A DNA stretch of 64,000 bases from Haliclona indistincta (taxonomy: Eukaryota > Porifera > Demospongiae > Haplosclerida > Chalinidae), in NCBI GenBank assembly GCA_964017065.1, contig OZ024785.1, positions 5,970,314 to 6,034,313 on the forward strand, given 5' to 3'. Shown piece after piece: positions 1 to 12,300 of the stretch (position 1 is the first letter of the stretch; every line of letters starts with the position of its first letter). The notes beneath the pieces were generated by a model. It saw only the letters and a list, made by a program, of their open reading frames with translations, was not told the DNA's origin and did not search any database. A program made the translations under genes and the position numbers.

Positions 1-2
1 AC

Positions 3-1177
3 ACTGTCAATATCACCAACAGCTCCTGCAGTATGACTGTGTACAGTAGCAGCACTTCACTGATACTGACTGACCTGCTCACTTGTGGACAGAACTACTC
101 ATTTGCTGTGGCTGTTACTGACAGTACAGGACAACATGGACCATGGAGTGATCAGCTGATGGTGACATGGGATGGTACTGTTCTGTAATGATTTGTGATT
201 TGATTATTGCATGGTATAGTTCCTAGTGCTTTGGTGTTTACAGCAACTCTGACTGAGAGAAGCATCCTAGTGGAATGGCAGGTGATTGTTGTCTTGCTAC
301 ACACCCTTGTGACACTAGCGCTGTGTACATTTGTTTATACAGCCTCCTCCACTGATAGATGGTCTTCCAGTCATGAAATATGTTGTATCTTACAATTCCA
401 GTGATAACAGTATAGTAATACAAGCGGATTTGATTGTAAGCTCTTCTGCAAGAAATTACACAGTGGTCGGTGAACCAGGAGTAACCTACCACATTGCAGT
501 GTCTGCAGTGAATGCTGTGGGAGCAGGAGCTATCAGTGAATACTCTATTGTGACCGGTGAGACACAGATGACCAAAAATTAATTGATACTGTTTACCTGG
601 CTTTTATTCAGTACCGTTTTTAATCACGCCCACCTCCTCAACACAACTAGTCTTTACCGATACTCAAGTCACTTCTACAGCAATTTGTAAGTGACATTTT
701 GGTTGTATAACTGTTATTTACAAACAACATAGTTTTACAACAATCGAACTGTTCACAAACAATTACTGAAATACAGCAAGTGGACACTAATGGATCTGCA
801 GCAATAGTTGGTAAGCGGCTCAACAATATTCTTGTAAACAAGTTGATGACCTTATAGAATGCTTTATTGCTTGTTTGTATAAGCTGTAACTTGTGTGTAT
901 TTTCACTGCTGCAGTAACAGTATCAGTTCTTGTTAGTGGAGTGGTGTCAGCCATCAGTACAGCTACTGTCACTAGTATCATTGTGTGGTGTGTCATGAGG
1001 AGAGCAGCTCAGAGACCATCATCACCAGCCGATGATAAAGGAGCCACTACACATGAGCTAGCTCCAGCGATCTATGACACACCAAATGATCAGAGTATCA
1101 GTACTCAAGACAATGTAGCTTATGGAGGAACAATACCTCTCAAACAGAATGAGGCTTATGAACAATTGCGCATTTAG
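3..1177 (+). CDS. FN3-domain single-pass receptor, 3' end (5' part outside window)
   Basis: Only the last exons are present. Exons near 3-173 and 224-276 (split domain), then 341-559, encode fibronectin type III-like folds, seen as TCGQNYSFAVAVTD...GPWSD and YHIAVSAVNAVGAGAISEYS, the usual FN3 F- and G-strand pattern. A short Ser/Thr-rich stalk follows (about 609-690 and 735-812). The last exon (from about 915) holds one membrane helix (VTVSVLVSGVVSAISTATV...VWCVM), a basic stop-transfer RR, and a cytoplasmic tail with three tyrosines in YDTP, YGGT and YEQL contexts, ending in EQLRI at 1177. Introns are 40-100 bp with GT-AG ends. The protein is probably a type I cell-surface receptor or adhesion molecule; ligand unknown. 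The tail resembles those of the receptor cluster at 43.8-60.9 kb only in being tyrosine-based. Exon limits were read by eye. Confidence 0.75.
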
Positions 1178-1395
1178 TGTACTGTCAGAGAACATGCAGA
1201 AATAAGGGCAATACTTCTCAAGCAGAATGACATGTACATTATTATGAACAACAGACACAAATTGTGCTATTCCATTGAATATTTTTGCTAATGTAAACAA
1301 AATTAAAAGTACGAAATTTTACAACATAGCAAAATTATGCAACAGCTGCTACCCAGACTACTCTATAGTCAGAGTAAGAAGACACATTATTTAAC

Positions 1396-1418
1396 CACAC
1401 ACACACACACACACACAC
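1396..1418. repeat. (CA)n microsatellite
   Basis: About eleven CA dinucleotides between the end of the FN3 receptor gene and the 3' end of the convergent transporter gene. Confidence 0.9.
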
Positions 1419-1441
1419 ATGAAATGACTCCTGTCGCAAAA

Positions 1442-3028
1442 TTAAACACGTTTCTGAACTATATTCAACCGGGCCGCTCCTTTCATGTGTTTCTCTTCTT
1501 GGTCAAAGTATCTGTCAAAGTGATCTTCAACTATGACATGTATGTTGACGTGCCTGTCCCTCTCTCTCAGCTTGTATCGCCTGGCAGCAATAGCGAACAG
1601 GACTAGTGACAGTATTGTGAGGATCGATAGCACCAGGTAGTAGTAGAACCCACAACTGAGACTACTGTAGCTTGAATGTTTGAGTAGTCCGTAGAGGAGT
1701 CCATGATGAATCAGATAATAAACACCAAACAATGTTATTGCGACGCCCATCATGACAGCTCTCATTGTGTTTGGACTTTGAGCCATGATGAACTCAACTG
1801 AACAGCATGTTGCAATGGTTGTTCCTATGCTCGATATGACATCGGATATCACCGGCCAGAAGAAAGGCACAGGAAGAAAGTTAGTTGATTCGGGACCAGC
1901 CTGAAACATGCACTCAGTGTTGTTGTATTGAAGATGCCCAATTGTGTCTATAGAAAGATTGAGCAAACTACTGATGCAGCATATAAGCAGTCCTCCTCCT
2001 ATTCTTTTCAATAAACTTGGAAGACGGAGTCTAACCAGTGGAAATACAATGAAGCGATAAATAGGAATTGAGCAGAATCCAGTCATGGCAAAGATAAGGT
2101 GCTTCAAATTACCAACACACTCATATGAATGAATAGTTGTCCTTATTGTGTGGGCAAGAAGATTTTGTTTTGGAGTTAAAAAAGCAAATTGAAACCCAAA
2201 TGTAGTAAAAAACAAGGGTAGTAATCGTAGTAGTGTCTTCACATCTTCCACTTCTTCTTCTGTGAAAGGTCCTCCAAATTTTTGCTTGCCATAATCCAAA
2301 CGAGACGGCTCCTCTTCGTCTATGTAAGTCAACGCACTCCGATGCTCGGGATACTTAGTCTTACGTGCATAGTTCAGTACTTGAAAAATAGTCTTTAGTG
2401 GATTACCACTTTTGAAATGATCATCAAGCTGTTTGTAGCACAAACGGTCAGTTATCAAAATAGCGGATAAACTAAGAAAAGTCAATAATAGGGAAACACT
2501 GAGGAGATCAAACTGTACAGCCAATGAGAGGCATACAGGAAAATTCTGAATAAGAAATCCAGTCACAGCAGCCCAGTAGTACCACTCTACAGCTGCACTG
2601 ATGTCATCAGCTGTAGTACCCAGCATTTGGTCGATTATGAACGGAAGGGAGTTGGTGAACACGGTCCCAAGACCAAAGATAACTAACGGTAGAGAACAAA
2701 ACAGTAAAAGAAACGCTATAACTGGACTCCAATTGAGCTGTAGCAAGATAAAAGCACCAAGAAAAACCAAGAATTCTATAGTGAGCAAGACAAATCCAAC
2801 AGTAATAGCTCGATATCTTCCCAGCAACGAATCCCCTATCCAACCGGCAACTGGCAACAGTACCAAAAGTCCACTGTAGAAATTCACAAGATAATCATTA
2901 AGCTTAGCTGGAAAAGGGAAAAGAGACAGCAATTGACCGGTGTAACCAAAGGAGGCAACATTGATAAGTGCACTCCAGGCTAAAACAAGAAATGTTCCGT
3001 TAGAGAATTTGCACCTCATCTTCAGCAT
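1442..3028 (-). CDS. POT/SLC15-like proton-coupled oligopeptide transporter (MFS)
   Basis: Uninterrupted reading frame of 528 codons. It is a polytopic membrane protein with about 12 hydrophobic segments. Family marks are GWIGDSLLGRYRAITVG after the second helix (matching the AD-x-W-L-G-K/R signature of the PTR/POT family) and DQMLGTTADDISAAVEWYYW, matching the family's D-Q...FYW-x-x-x-x-G motif. A soluble loop of about 90 residues lies between the two six-helix halves. Known members move di- and tripeptides, or other small solutes, with protons across plasma or lysosomal membranes; substrate cannot be told here. Met1 and Met4 are both possible starts. The gene is intronless in the coding part, unlike its neighbours, and is divergent from ETFB with only 182 bp between the two start codons. 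The tail is short and basic (KLRERDRHVNIH). Confidence 0.8.
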   Translation of the reverse strand: MLKMRCKFSNGTFLVLAWSALINVASFGYTGQLLSLFPFPAKLNDYLVNFYSGLLVLLPVAGWIGDSLLGRYRAITVGFVLLTIEFLVFLGAFILLQLNWSPVIAFLLLFCSLPLVIFGLGTVFTNSLPFIIDQMLGTTADDISAAVEWYYWAAVTGFLIQNFPVCLSLAVQFDLLSVSLLLTFLSLSAILITDRLCYKQLDDHFKSGNPLKTIFQVLNYARKTKYPEHRSALTYIDEEEPSRLDYGKQKFGGPFTEEEVEDVKTLLRLLPLFFTTFGFQFAFLTPKQNLLAHTIRTTIHSYECVGNLKHLIFAMTGFCSIPIYRFIVFPLVRLRLPSLLKRIGGGLLICCISSLLNLSIDTIGHLQYNNTECMFQAGPESTNFLPVPFFWPVISDVISSIGTTIATCCSVEFIMAQSPNTMRAVMMGVAITLFGVYYLIHHGLLYGLLKHSSYSSLSCGFYYYLVLSILTILSLVLFAIAARRYKLRERDRHVNIHVIVEDHFDRYFDQEEKHMKGAARLNIVQKRV

Positions 3029-3210
3029 GCATGGATCTTGTATACTGCAGAAAGATATTTTTTAAACACTATTTTCTCCACTATGAAAACACTATTTTCA
3101 GTTCTGTTTCATAACATTTGTTTGCCCAGTTAAAAAATCTAAAGTCCCATTTGACAGTTTAGTTAGTTGAAGAAGCCATTCAGTTTTTGATCACGTGATC
3201 TACAGTCAAG
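3029..3210. promoter_or_regulatory. Divergent promoter region with palindromic E-box
   Basis: This 182-bp gap separates the start codons of the transporter (-) and ETFB (+), so both promoters must overlap here or lie in the flanking coding sequence. It contains the perfect 12-bp palindrome GATCACGTGATC at 3189-3200, centred on CACGTG, a bHLH-zip (USF/MITF/MYC class) core, 10 bp before the ETFB ATG. Use of the site is inference. Confidence 0.45.
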
Positions 3211-4836
3211 ATGGCTACCATGAGGGCTCTTGTCGGTTGCAAACGCGTTATTGACTATGCCGTGAAGGTAATGGTGTCTCTATAGCAACTATAACCGTTA
3301 CTTTTCATACTATTGCTGCTTTTGATCTTAGATTCGAGTGCGACCTGACAATCTCGGCGTTGTCACAGAAGGCATCAAGCATTCGATGAATCCATTCGAT
3401 GAGATAGCTCTAGAAGAGGTTAGAGAGACAGATTGATCGCGCTTCAGTATCGTTATATTATAACAGGCAGTACGTATGAAAGAGAAGAAGATGGTATCAG
3501 AGATTGTAGTAGCTAGCTGTGGTCCAACCCAGTGTCAGGTATTTAAAGATCTGGTGATTGCAGCAGCTGCCTTCATCTCTTGTGTTTAGGAGACTCTGAG
3601 AACAGCTCTTGCGATGGGAGCTGATCGAGCTATTCATGTAACTGTAGATGGTGACAGTTACGAGAAGCTCCAACCTTTAGCTGTTGCTAAGATATTTGCT
3701 AAACTGGTTGAAAAGGAGAAGGCTGATCTCGTATTTTTAGGCAAACAGGTAAAATAATTTTGCGTCGTTTCTCAATGTACCATGTGTGATTTTTTGTTTT
3801 TAAGGCTATTGACGATGATTCAAATCAAACTGGTCAGATGTTAGCAGCACTGCTCGATTGGTCACAGGTAATAGACCTCCTACTCTATCTTAATTATTTT
3901 TCTCTCCATGCTATGACGATGGTGTCTACCTGTACACATTTTCCTGTATTTATCCCTCTCTCTCCTCCCTCTTCTCTCTCTCTCTTCCTCCCTCCTCCAT
4001 TCTTTCCTCCTTTCCTCCTTCCCTTCCTCCTCTCTCTCCTCCTCCTCTCTCTCCTCCTCTCTCTCTCCTTCCTTCCTTCCTCCTTCCCTCCCTCTCCTCT
4101 TCCTCCCTCCCTCTCTCCCTTCCTTCCCCCTCTTTCCCTTCCTCTTCTCTCTCTCCCTCCTTCCTCCTTCCTTCCTCCCTCCCTCCCCCCTCCCTCCCCC
4201 TCCCTCCCCCTTCTCTCTCTCCCTCCCTCCCTTCCTTTCTTTCTTTCCCTCCCTCCCTCCCTCTCTCTCACTCTCCTCATGTGTGACTTCATACTCTTTG
4301 TAGGCTACATTTGCTTCTAAGATTGAGCATGACTCTGGCTATCTCAAAGTGATGCGAGAGATTGACGGTGGTTTAGAGCACATCAAGGTCAAGATGCCTG
4401 CTGTAGTCACTGCTGATCTTAGACTCAATGAACCAAGATATGCTACCCTACCAAACATCATGGTGAGTACCGAATTTGACAACAGTATACCTCAAGATCA
4501 CCTTAAGATAAACAATAAAAATTGATGCTTTTGAAAAATTTTGTCAAACTTTTGAACTTTCACGAAAAATTATATTCCTGCACCAATTAAGGTCAATTAG
4601 CTTTTACTGACATTCCTGTTATTTTAGATGCTTCATCTGAAAATATTTTTTTGTTCTTGTTTTAGAAAGCCAAGAAGAAGCCCATGGAGAAGGTGAATCC
4701 TTCTGACCTTGGTGTGGACATTGCTCCACGTCTAGAGGTGGTCAGAGTTGAGGACCCTCCGGTCAGAGAGGCGGGCAGCAAGGTGGAGAATGTAGACGAA
4801 CTCATCAGTAAACTGAAAGACGCTGGCGTAGCATGA
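3211..4836 (+). CDS. ETFB: Electron transfer flavoprotein subunit beta
   Basis: Seven exons: 3211-3267, 3332-3418, 3467-3538, 3590-3748, 3805-3867, 4304-4462 and 4666-4836. They join without frame breaks into 255 residues, the same length as human ETFB. The protein reads [16 protein letters not shown], then [86 protein letters not shown] and [21 protein letters not shown], all typical of the family; the last piece is the recognition loop that docks acyl-CoA dehydrogenases. ETF (alpha/beta) carries electrons in the mitochondrial matrix from FAD dehydrogenases to ETF-QO. The beta subunit binds AMP. The intron from 3868 to 4303 holds a long CT-rich tract. Start is the first ATG of the frame, just downstream of a palindromic E-box. 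Confidence 0.96.
3952..4272. repeat. CT/CCTT-rich pyrimidine tract in ETFB intron 5
   Basis: About 320 bp of almost pure pyrimidine on the + strand made of CTCTCT, CCTT and CCCTCC words. It reads through in several frames as Ser/Leu/Pro (+) or Arg/Glu/Gly (-) low-complexity peptides, which are not genes. It ends about 30 bp before the exon acceptor at 4303. Confidence 0.9.
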
Positions 4837-5101
4837 CGGGTACATGATAGACTATGTATAGGTGACAATATTTATTATTAGTCGCTGTATTATGTACAAA
4901 AAGTATATTTTAATCAGCGCTATCTGAAAACTTAATCCAAAGCGTGATGTAACACAAGCAGATCTAAAAATTTGATCACACTCTTTTTGTACCATTCTTT
5001 CGAAGAGTTTCCACTGTATGTATTCTATAATAGCTCAAAATCACTTTGTCCAATGAAATAGTGCTAACACAGTAATTCAAGAGAGACAACAGTCATCTAC
5101 T

Positions 5102-8100
5102 TTACCATAGTCTCTTTACTGCTTTGCCATCACTCAAGGTCTCATCCTTTTCTTGTGTTTTTCTTGGTGTTCCCACCTTCAGATCGTGTTTTTTGCACCA
5201 TGATAGAAAATACCTATAACAAACAGAATTAACCAAAGCAAACGTATACAAGTTAAATTCATGTATACGCTGGTAGCTATACTATTTATTATTTTTTCCA
5301 TCGTGTTTTATGGAACGACATGCAGCCCATGCATGATCTAGCTATACCGTATATAGCTGCTTACTTTAAAGCAGCACTGGTGCTTTTTTTATCTCGTTTC
5401 TTGCAGAATACACGAACAGTCATTTCTTGAAAGTTGTAAGGTAACAGTTGAGAAACCTAAATGATAAGGAAATCATGCACACACATATAAGTCCAATATG
5501 TATACCTCCTCTTTGGGAAGTTTAAAAGCTATGTCAGGATCTCCTTTGGCATAGAACCTCATTTTGTCAATGGGGTTCTCATCTTGTTTGCCATAATCAA
5601 ACTTGACTACCTGTATGAAAGCACACATAGTAATACCATCGTGCATGTGGTTTTGACATACAGCGGTTTTATTACTCCTTGCAACAGCCGCAAAGCGTGA
5701 TCTGTGCATTATTTGGAAGGTTTAGTACACTGCGTGATTTACATTGAACACGGTTTACGCTCTACGGTTGAAGCTTTTAGATTGCAAGAAGTAGTGAAAC
5801 CGCTGTAACACTTTGCATGCATTTGGTAATGTGTGGATACATTAACAGCATGCATCAGATCATGCTGACTTTCACACCCTTAATATTATCAGGCACTATT
5901 ATAGTTTAAACTAAACTAGATGACTTTTCAATGAAACAAAAGGTGAAATGCCCGGTAGTATTTATCTAGATAAGTCACCTGAACCAGAAAGTCATCTTTT
6001 GTGAGCTCGGGTAGACCTTCAAGCATCTCTTGTGAAGTGAGGGAATCAGCTAGTTGTTTCTGTATTGTCTCCTATAAAGACGTTATAGCAAGCTATAATA
6101 TTTATCACTACAAATTGTGAACCTCCTTAGCAAGTTTTGATTTATTTGACACTGGCTGGGTCTGGCCGATGTATTTGTAAAACTTTCTTTCCTCTACTTG
6201 TAGCAGTAAATCCTGGGACTATTTATTATTAAAATAAGTTAACTTTATCAAATAATTACAGAAACCTTTTTTAATTCTGGGTCGGAGGATGCCATGATTA
6301 GATACAATACTCCATCAGTGAGTCTTGAATAAGCCGTCATATCGTATATGGCATCTGACATCCTTACTGGTCTGTAGTATAAATGCAGTATATAGTAGTG
6401 CAGTATATAGTATTGCATACAGATAAAAATCTAAGACTGCTATTGTAATTCTACGTTAGATATTATAACAGTACATACCACAATGTTTTGCTTGTGCTGC
6501 GTTGCAATTACGTGATTATAATAGATTTTTACGGTCATAACTCGTAAGGCAACAAAGACATCACTGTGAATGCGTACCATGAAGCAGACATACAATATAG
6601 TCTAACCCATTCTCTCCAGAAAGTAGAAGGTGGTCATTGGCTTCTATGAGTGCCTCGGTGATCCTTGAAGAAATCAAACTTACGTAATGGGACAGTTATC
6701 GTGTAAAACTAACATTTGTTCAATCAGTCTTTTTGTTGTCTGTTGAGATGCTCTCAAGTGCAAAACTAAGCGTGTGTGAAACATCACATAGAGGTTGTTA
6801 ATTTCCTGTAGATCACATTATAGTCATTATACTGCACTGACCAGTAGCAAAATGCAGACAACTGCACTGTACCTTATCACGAGCGCATATTTGTAGCCTT
6901 CCGTTGACAGGAATAACACGTGTGAACTTCATGTATCTCCTAATGGAAAGTCATTGTATACACAAGAATTAATGTACCAACACCAGCGTAATTGTATATT
7001 TTTCCTAGTATACATGTGTATACACATAGTTTGCACAAGGCTTGGTGTATACATTGCAATTGTTAGCTATAATAGCTGGCTTACTGCATATCAAAGTTGT
7101 TAGATATACCAAGGCAATGACCATCACGAGCAAAATAGTCCCACTTGTCGACATCCACACCGTTTATCTTGTTGGTAACAATCTGTATCCATGACAACCA
7201 TTAACCACACATGCAGATAGCTGCACCATGTCTGTTTTACTTCATATAGAAAACTCTTCTCTTCAGTTCGACCTTCATATCTCCATGATCCCTGTAACTC
7301 TTCTTTATCATCAGACTCTTGTTTTTTATCACACTGTAGAATGTGAGAGATGGTGCTATGCGAATTAGTAACATGCAGACATACCTTTCTGTCACACAGA
7401 GGAGAGCCTATAATCATCTCTTTGATAAACACAATGTCTTGCTCTTTTAGACCGTATCGTTCGAATTCTGATATTAGGTCATTCTTTTTCAGCAAATGAT
7501 CAAGCATTGTAATCGATGCATCTTCATGCTAATAGCGGTGCAAATTTAAATTTGCTAAATCTTTAAATAAATTATACTTAAAACTGTGTAATTCACTAGC
7601 AAATGTTTATTTTTGTGAGTACCTACATGCATCCAGAAAAGTCTAAAACTCTCATTAATAATTAATTTTAGATATAGCCAATAAAATGTTATTCTTTAAA
7701 CTGCTGAGACGTATACATATTAAATTTTTATTCGTTCAAGACTTACTTTCCAGTGAGTGCCAGGACGAACTGCTGGGATAAACATTGAGTCAAACAAGTG
7801 TGAGAATGGTCCATGACCTGTATGAGGAGAAATGAGTATCTGTTTATGCATGTAGCTATAATGAAGATGTCCTAGCTCACCTAGGTCATGACAGAGTCCA
7901 GCCATCTTTACGCATAGTACATCCACTCCTGTGATGCCTAGTTCTGGTTGCTTTTTCTGAAGCAACTCTACGAACTCGCCTGCTATGTGACATACACTAA
8001 TATGCAACGTATGGATATTTGGACAACCATAATTTGAATTATTACCCCAAACTATGCTCAAATCGATTGTGAGAAGCTCCAGGATACACATAGTAACCAC

Positions 8101-8837
8101 CACCTAAAGGTGTTTGTTGAAAACTGAAGAAATCTGATTTACTGTGCATACCCATTTGTTTAATATTCCGCAATCGTTGAAATTGAGGAGTGTCGATGAC
8201 TTTGACTAGAAGTGGGTGAAGCACAAAGTGACCATGTATTGGATCATTGAAAACCTATGTAAAAATATTTAGTAAAACAATGCATGCACGCTTGTCATAA
8301 ACTCAACCTTTCCCTCAATATTTTGTTGTAGATCTCTAAATAATGTCAGAACTTTATTCTGTACTCCTACAGGTCTGCAAGAACAGGCCTCTTTAAAGTG
8401 CCGTTTCACTGAACTCACTTGATGCCCATTGTGCCAAGTAAATCTCTTGTTAGCAGTGATATGCTTGGCCCATCAATTTGGTGTTCTGGCGAGGGCAAGT
8501 CAGAACAAGAGATCACGATCGGCACAACCAACTCAATTCGAAAGTTCATACCTTGAAAAGCTGTAACTAGTCGTGCGGTATCTTCGTCGTTGAACAATGA
8601 GCCTGCATTACTTTTTAAATACGCCACTACCTGGTGTACAGTCCAGTGAAAATAGTCAGACTTCGGCGAGTGGATCTCTCCTTCTTCAACTGTGGCCTGT
8701 GTGCATAGCGACATAGTGCTCTCCGCTACACTGTCAGTGCTGCTGGTACTATCATCCGTTCTGCTGCTAGTTTCGTCGTCCACAGAGCTGCTCTGATAAT
8801 ACGAGTACGAGTCGAGTACAGTAAGCCGACGCGGCAC
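5102..8837 (-). CDS. SAMHD1: SAMHD1-like dNTP triphosphohydrolase
   Basis: Spliced gene on the minus strand, at least a dozen short exons. Exon 1 (8837 to about 8418) has a Ser/Thr-rich leader and a SAM domain ([15 protein letters not shown]...LLGTMGIK). Next come [16 protein letters not shown] and [16 protein letters not shown], then the HD core: the metal-binding residues are H in [12 protein letters not shown] in MAGLCHDLG and D in [10 protein letters not shown], all present. The C-terminal lobe includes [17 protein letters not shown] (5615-5510), [17 protein letters not shown] (near 5400) and the final exon [15 protein letters not shown]...VKRLW ending at 5102. Known family members cleave dNTPs to deoxynucleoside plus triphosphate as a GTP/dNTP-activated tetramer, control nuclear dNTP pools and restrict retroviruses in mammals. 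The exon near 8418-8600 carries an extra stretch in the SAM domain ([19 protein letters not shown]) that may be an unrecognised short intron. Start is the first Met (MPRRLTVLD). Confidence 0.93.
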
Positions 8838-8849
8838 GCCCTATTATTA

Positions 8850-9345
8850 CTCAAAATTTAGCGCGCCAAAAATAGGGAAGCATGGCGTTCTGCCAGTCAA
8901 GATCAACTGAGCTACACGAATGGTCTTCACTAAGAAACCAACAAGGTGCATGAGTTATCAATGGAAGATGGCTAGCTGGGATTCCTTTAGATCCTGACAT
9001 ATTCAATCCAGAAGTGGATTTAGAAATTAATGAGGGGGAAGTGCTGATTTGGGGCTCTTTGAAACGTGACAACTTTTTCAATCTAGTTGCACAAATGAAT
9101 AGGTGTTTTAGCAGTACAAAACATGAATATTACTAACTCCTGGTCAAGCACGTGTCCGCAAGCGAAGCCCCTTAATTTTACCACTGGATTTATTGTCTTG
9201 GTTTGCGACGGAGACGACACCTATCAACCGTAGAACCAAGTAGTTGAGTACATGTATAGCAAAAGCCAACTGTGATTATCATATATAAGTACAAGATTGT
9301 TATCATCAAAGCCAATGCATTAATTACTCATTACTCTATACAATT
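8850..9345 (-). pseudogene. Decayed 5' fragment of a beta-helix/multi-TM gene
   Basis: Read on the minus strand this stretch retains pieces of the start of the large gene at 9397-13527: CWFLSEDHSCSSVDLDW (8950-8885) matches CWFLGEDHPCKSLDLG of the intact copy. DNA near 9195-9230 matches the signal-peptide segment of that copy near 13460-13497, and 9255-9355 matches its 5' flank near 13545-13655. About 180 bp of unrelated DNA separates the first two pieces. No long reading frame remains. It is a truncated fourth member of the minus-strand array. Confidence 0.65.
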
Positions 9346-9396
9346 GGTATAAACAAAAAGCTATTTAATGTGTTAGATTCTATATGTCAACAGGTG

Positions 9397-12300
9397 TCAT
9401 GTGTCAACAGGTACCTCATCCTCTTCTCCACTGAGAAGATGCTCTTGTTCGGAATCATTTGCTGTTTCTCGGCTGTTTCGATCATGTCTCCAAGTCGTTG
9501 GGTTCGTCAGTCTCTCTCTACGTGTAGTAGGGGTGTTCAATCGACCAGCACTGTCAGTGAAATCAAGAAAGTTCTGAATACCTGTGCTGTCAGTTAGACT
9601 TTGTCGCAAGCTAGCTTCTGATGTGGTCATATCTTGAGAAACATCTAGAACATGAGGATGGCGAAGTGAGGCTATTTTTTGGTTATAAAATCGTTTGACT
9701 CTTTTGTGGCAGATTTGGATAATAAAGTATGCGATGCAGTAGATTAAAGGGACCATGATGAGGATACATTGTAAGCAGTATGCCCAGAGAGATAGTTTGT
9801 ATCCTAAGCGAGCCAAACTAAGATTGTATATGCTCAAAGTGGTAATGGCAGCTAGATTGAGGAAGATGGTAGTGTCAACATTGTTAATCCAGTCTTGCTT
9901 ATATGGTCGTATCACCGCAAACAGGAATGCAGCACAGAGAAATATGTTGAGCTGGAGTGTGTACTGGTACAACAATGTGTTGTGGTTAGCTAGATAGGTA
10001 GCAAACAACACCAGCCTCAAGGCAAAGTAAAGGCCAGCAAACCAACGACAATCAAGCGTGCCATTTGTTCCATCTTTGAAGCGTCCGTGGAACACTTCAA
10101 GAAACTGCTGAGTTTTGCCACTCGGCTGAAGCTTGCCAATGATTGGATGATGGCACACTCTACCCATTCCATGCAGGATGGATGGAATGATCAGAAGAAC
10201 TGGTGGAGCAATTCCAAATACGATCAGTAATGCAGAGGCAATGGTTATGTACAATGCACTTGATGCTCCATATTCAATGTCACCATCTACGTAAAGAACT
10301 TGTTTAACCACTGTTCCAGATGCATCATAAAGAGGATTTGGAAGAAGTAGCGCAAATGAGACCAGAGTGAACTTGGTATACGATATGACTAGAAAGATGG
10401 CTATGCCACCTGTGATTGGTTTGCGAAGCTTGAGCCATCCTCGTGTTCTAGCTAAGCATCGATGGAAAGGTCTGAATATATGCACACATGGTCGTACTCC
10501 TCTATTGTACAGGCTAAGTACAAATGAGAGCAATGCTAGAAACATCAAGGGATAAAGAGCTGACAAGTAAGACAAGCACAGTACTGTTGCTGAATTAATA
10601 TGTGAGCTGAGACAAAAATGTGGAATCCAGGGACGAAAAAAGTCCAAGTTCCACACATCATACACGACAGTGTAAAAGTCATGAAAAGCATTCATAAGTG
10701 CTAATGAGGCTGAGTCATTGCTAAAGACACTATTGAAAAACACTAGAGTTCCTTCAGCATTGACCATTGCTACAGTTGTGATGACTTGAGCGAAGAAGAT
10801 GAATGCATTAAGTGGACCAAAGGTAGCAGTCATACTGAAGATAAATACACAGACAAAGAACATAATGTTTGGGACAAACACAGCCACTACATACAGTAGC
10901 CAGCTGTATCCCTCAACCTCATCTGGACAAGGAACACAAGCGGTAGATGTTATCGAAGGCCCATAGTTTGGTATACATGATCCACACAGTATTCCTTTAC
11001 GGTTGAGGGTTTTACAGAAGAAATCGTTCAAATTCTCAGATGGTAGTTGAATAGACTCATTCATACTGATGCTGTTCACATACGGACTACGACCAACAAC
11101 AGTTTCATTTGTGCCATTAATGTCAATGTAACCTAGCCAACTGTGATGGAGAAGTGTAGACTGGAAAGACTCACCATCACACTTTAGGTAGCCCCCAAAT
11201 GCGTTTCCTTTGCCTGAATTTGGACACTGGCATACTGTGGTTTTTGGTGAAGATGAGCTTTGTGTTAATCCCGGAGGACAGTTTTGCAGTTGAACTTCAA
11301 TTTCAGACCGAATGACAATTGGATCAATAGTCTCAATCTGAAGCTTGATGGTAGAATTTGGTTGTCCACGAAGATCAAGCGCATTCTTTGATGTGTAGTC
11401 ATAGTTTGAAGTGGAACTGCCTCTAAAACTTGCATTTCCTGAATAAATCTGTGTCAAGAATATTGCATCGTTTGTGACATCATTGCCAAGAGCGTCTTTA
11501 GCTTCTATTCCGAGTGGAAGCAGTTTTCCAGGAATAGCTGTGTAGCTGTCGTTCATACGATAGTTTACTGGGGCACTACCGACTTCATTAGTGCAATTAG
11601 AGTTGTTGTGGTAGGTCCAACTCTTCCAGCAGAATACTTTTCTCTTTAGCTCATCTGAATCTTTGCTGCTTCCATAGCTTGCGCCCCACACACACGGCAG
11701 TATTGTAGAAGCATAGATAGAGTTCTTCTTACCATTAGCTGTGTTGTTTCTGAAGTAAAAAGATGCTTTCCACTTTTCTGGTGATGATTCAATGTCATTG
11801 TAGCGTATGAAACAATTCCGTGATGATATGAGATCATGTTCGCCTGATCTATATGCATAAATAGCCCCGCCCTTGTACTGGGCTGTGTTGTTGATAAACT
11901 CAAGACGGGTATTCTCTCCCATGAGGATGTAGCCATTGCCCATGATGGATACTGCTCCACCTTGCCTTCCTGAGTTTCCATAGAACCGAATGATACTGTC
12001 ATCTCTCACGAATAATAAATTGCTCAGAATAGCCAAAGCAGTTCCAGAGTTGGCTTCAAACAAATTTGAACCAGTGAAATGCACAGGAAGTGTATCAACA
12101 TATACAGCACCGATTCCAGCTATAGCATGACTAGCAAGGTCAAAATGTACTGAGTTATTAATAAAAGTACAGTTATTAATGATCGGCGTCATGTGCTTGC
12201 CTAGCAACAAGGAGTGCCAAAGAGACGATAAGTCAAGCGCAGTGCCTAATCTTCCTGCATTCGAATGAAAAGTGCAGTTAGAGATAGTTAAAAGATTAAG

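Noticed and set aside
1058..1300. Minus-strand frame of 80 codons
   Set aside because: Antisense to the membrane and tail exon of the FN3 receptor; no domain.
3838..4320. Open frames of 132-160 codons rich in Ser/Leu/Pro (+) or Arg/Glu/Gly (-)
   Set aside because: They are translations of the CT-rich tract within an ETFB intron; no start context, domain or conserved edge.
9755..9997. Plus-strand frame repeated at 14101-14343 with nearly the same peptide
   Set aside because: It is antisense to the conserved membrane region of the beta-helix genes; repetition reflects the paralogous DNA, not a second gene.
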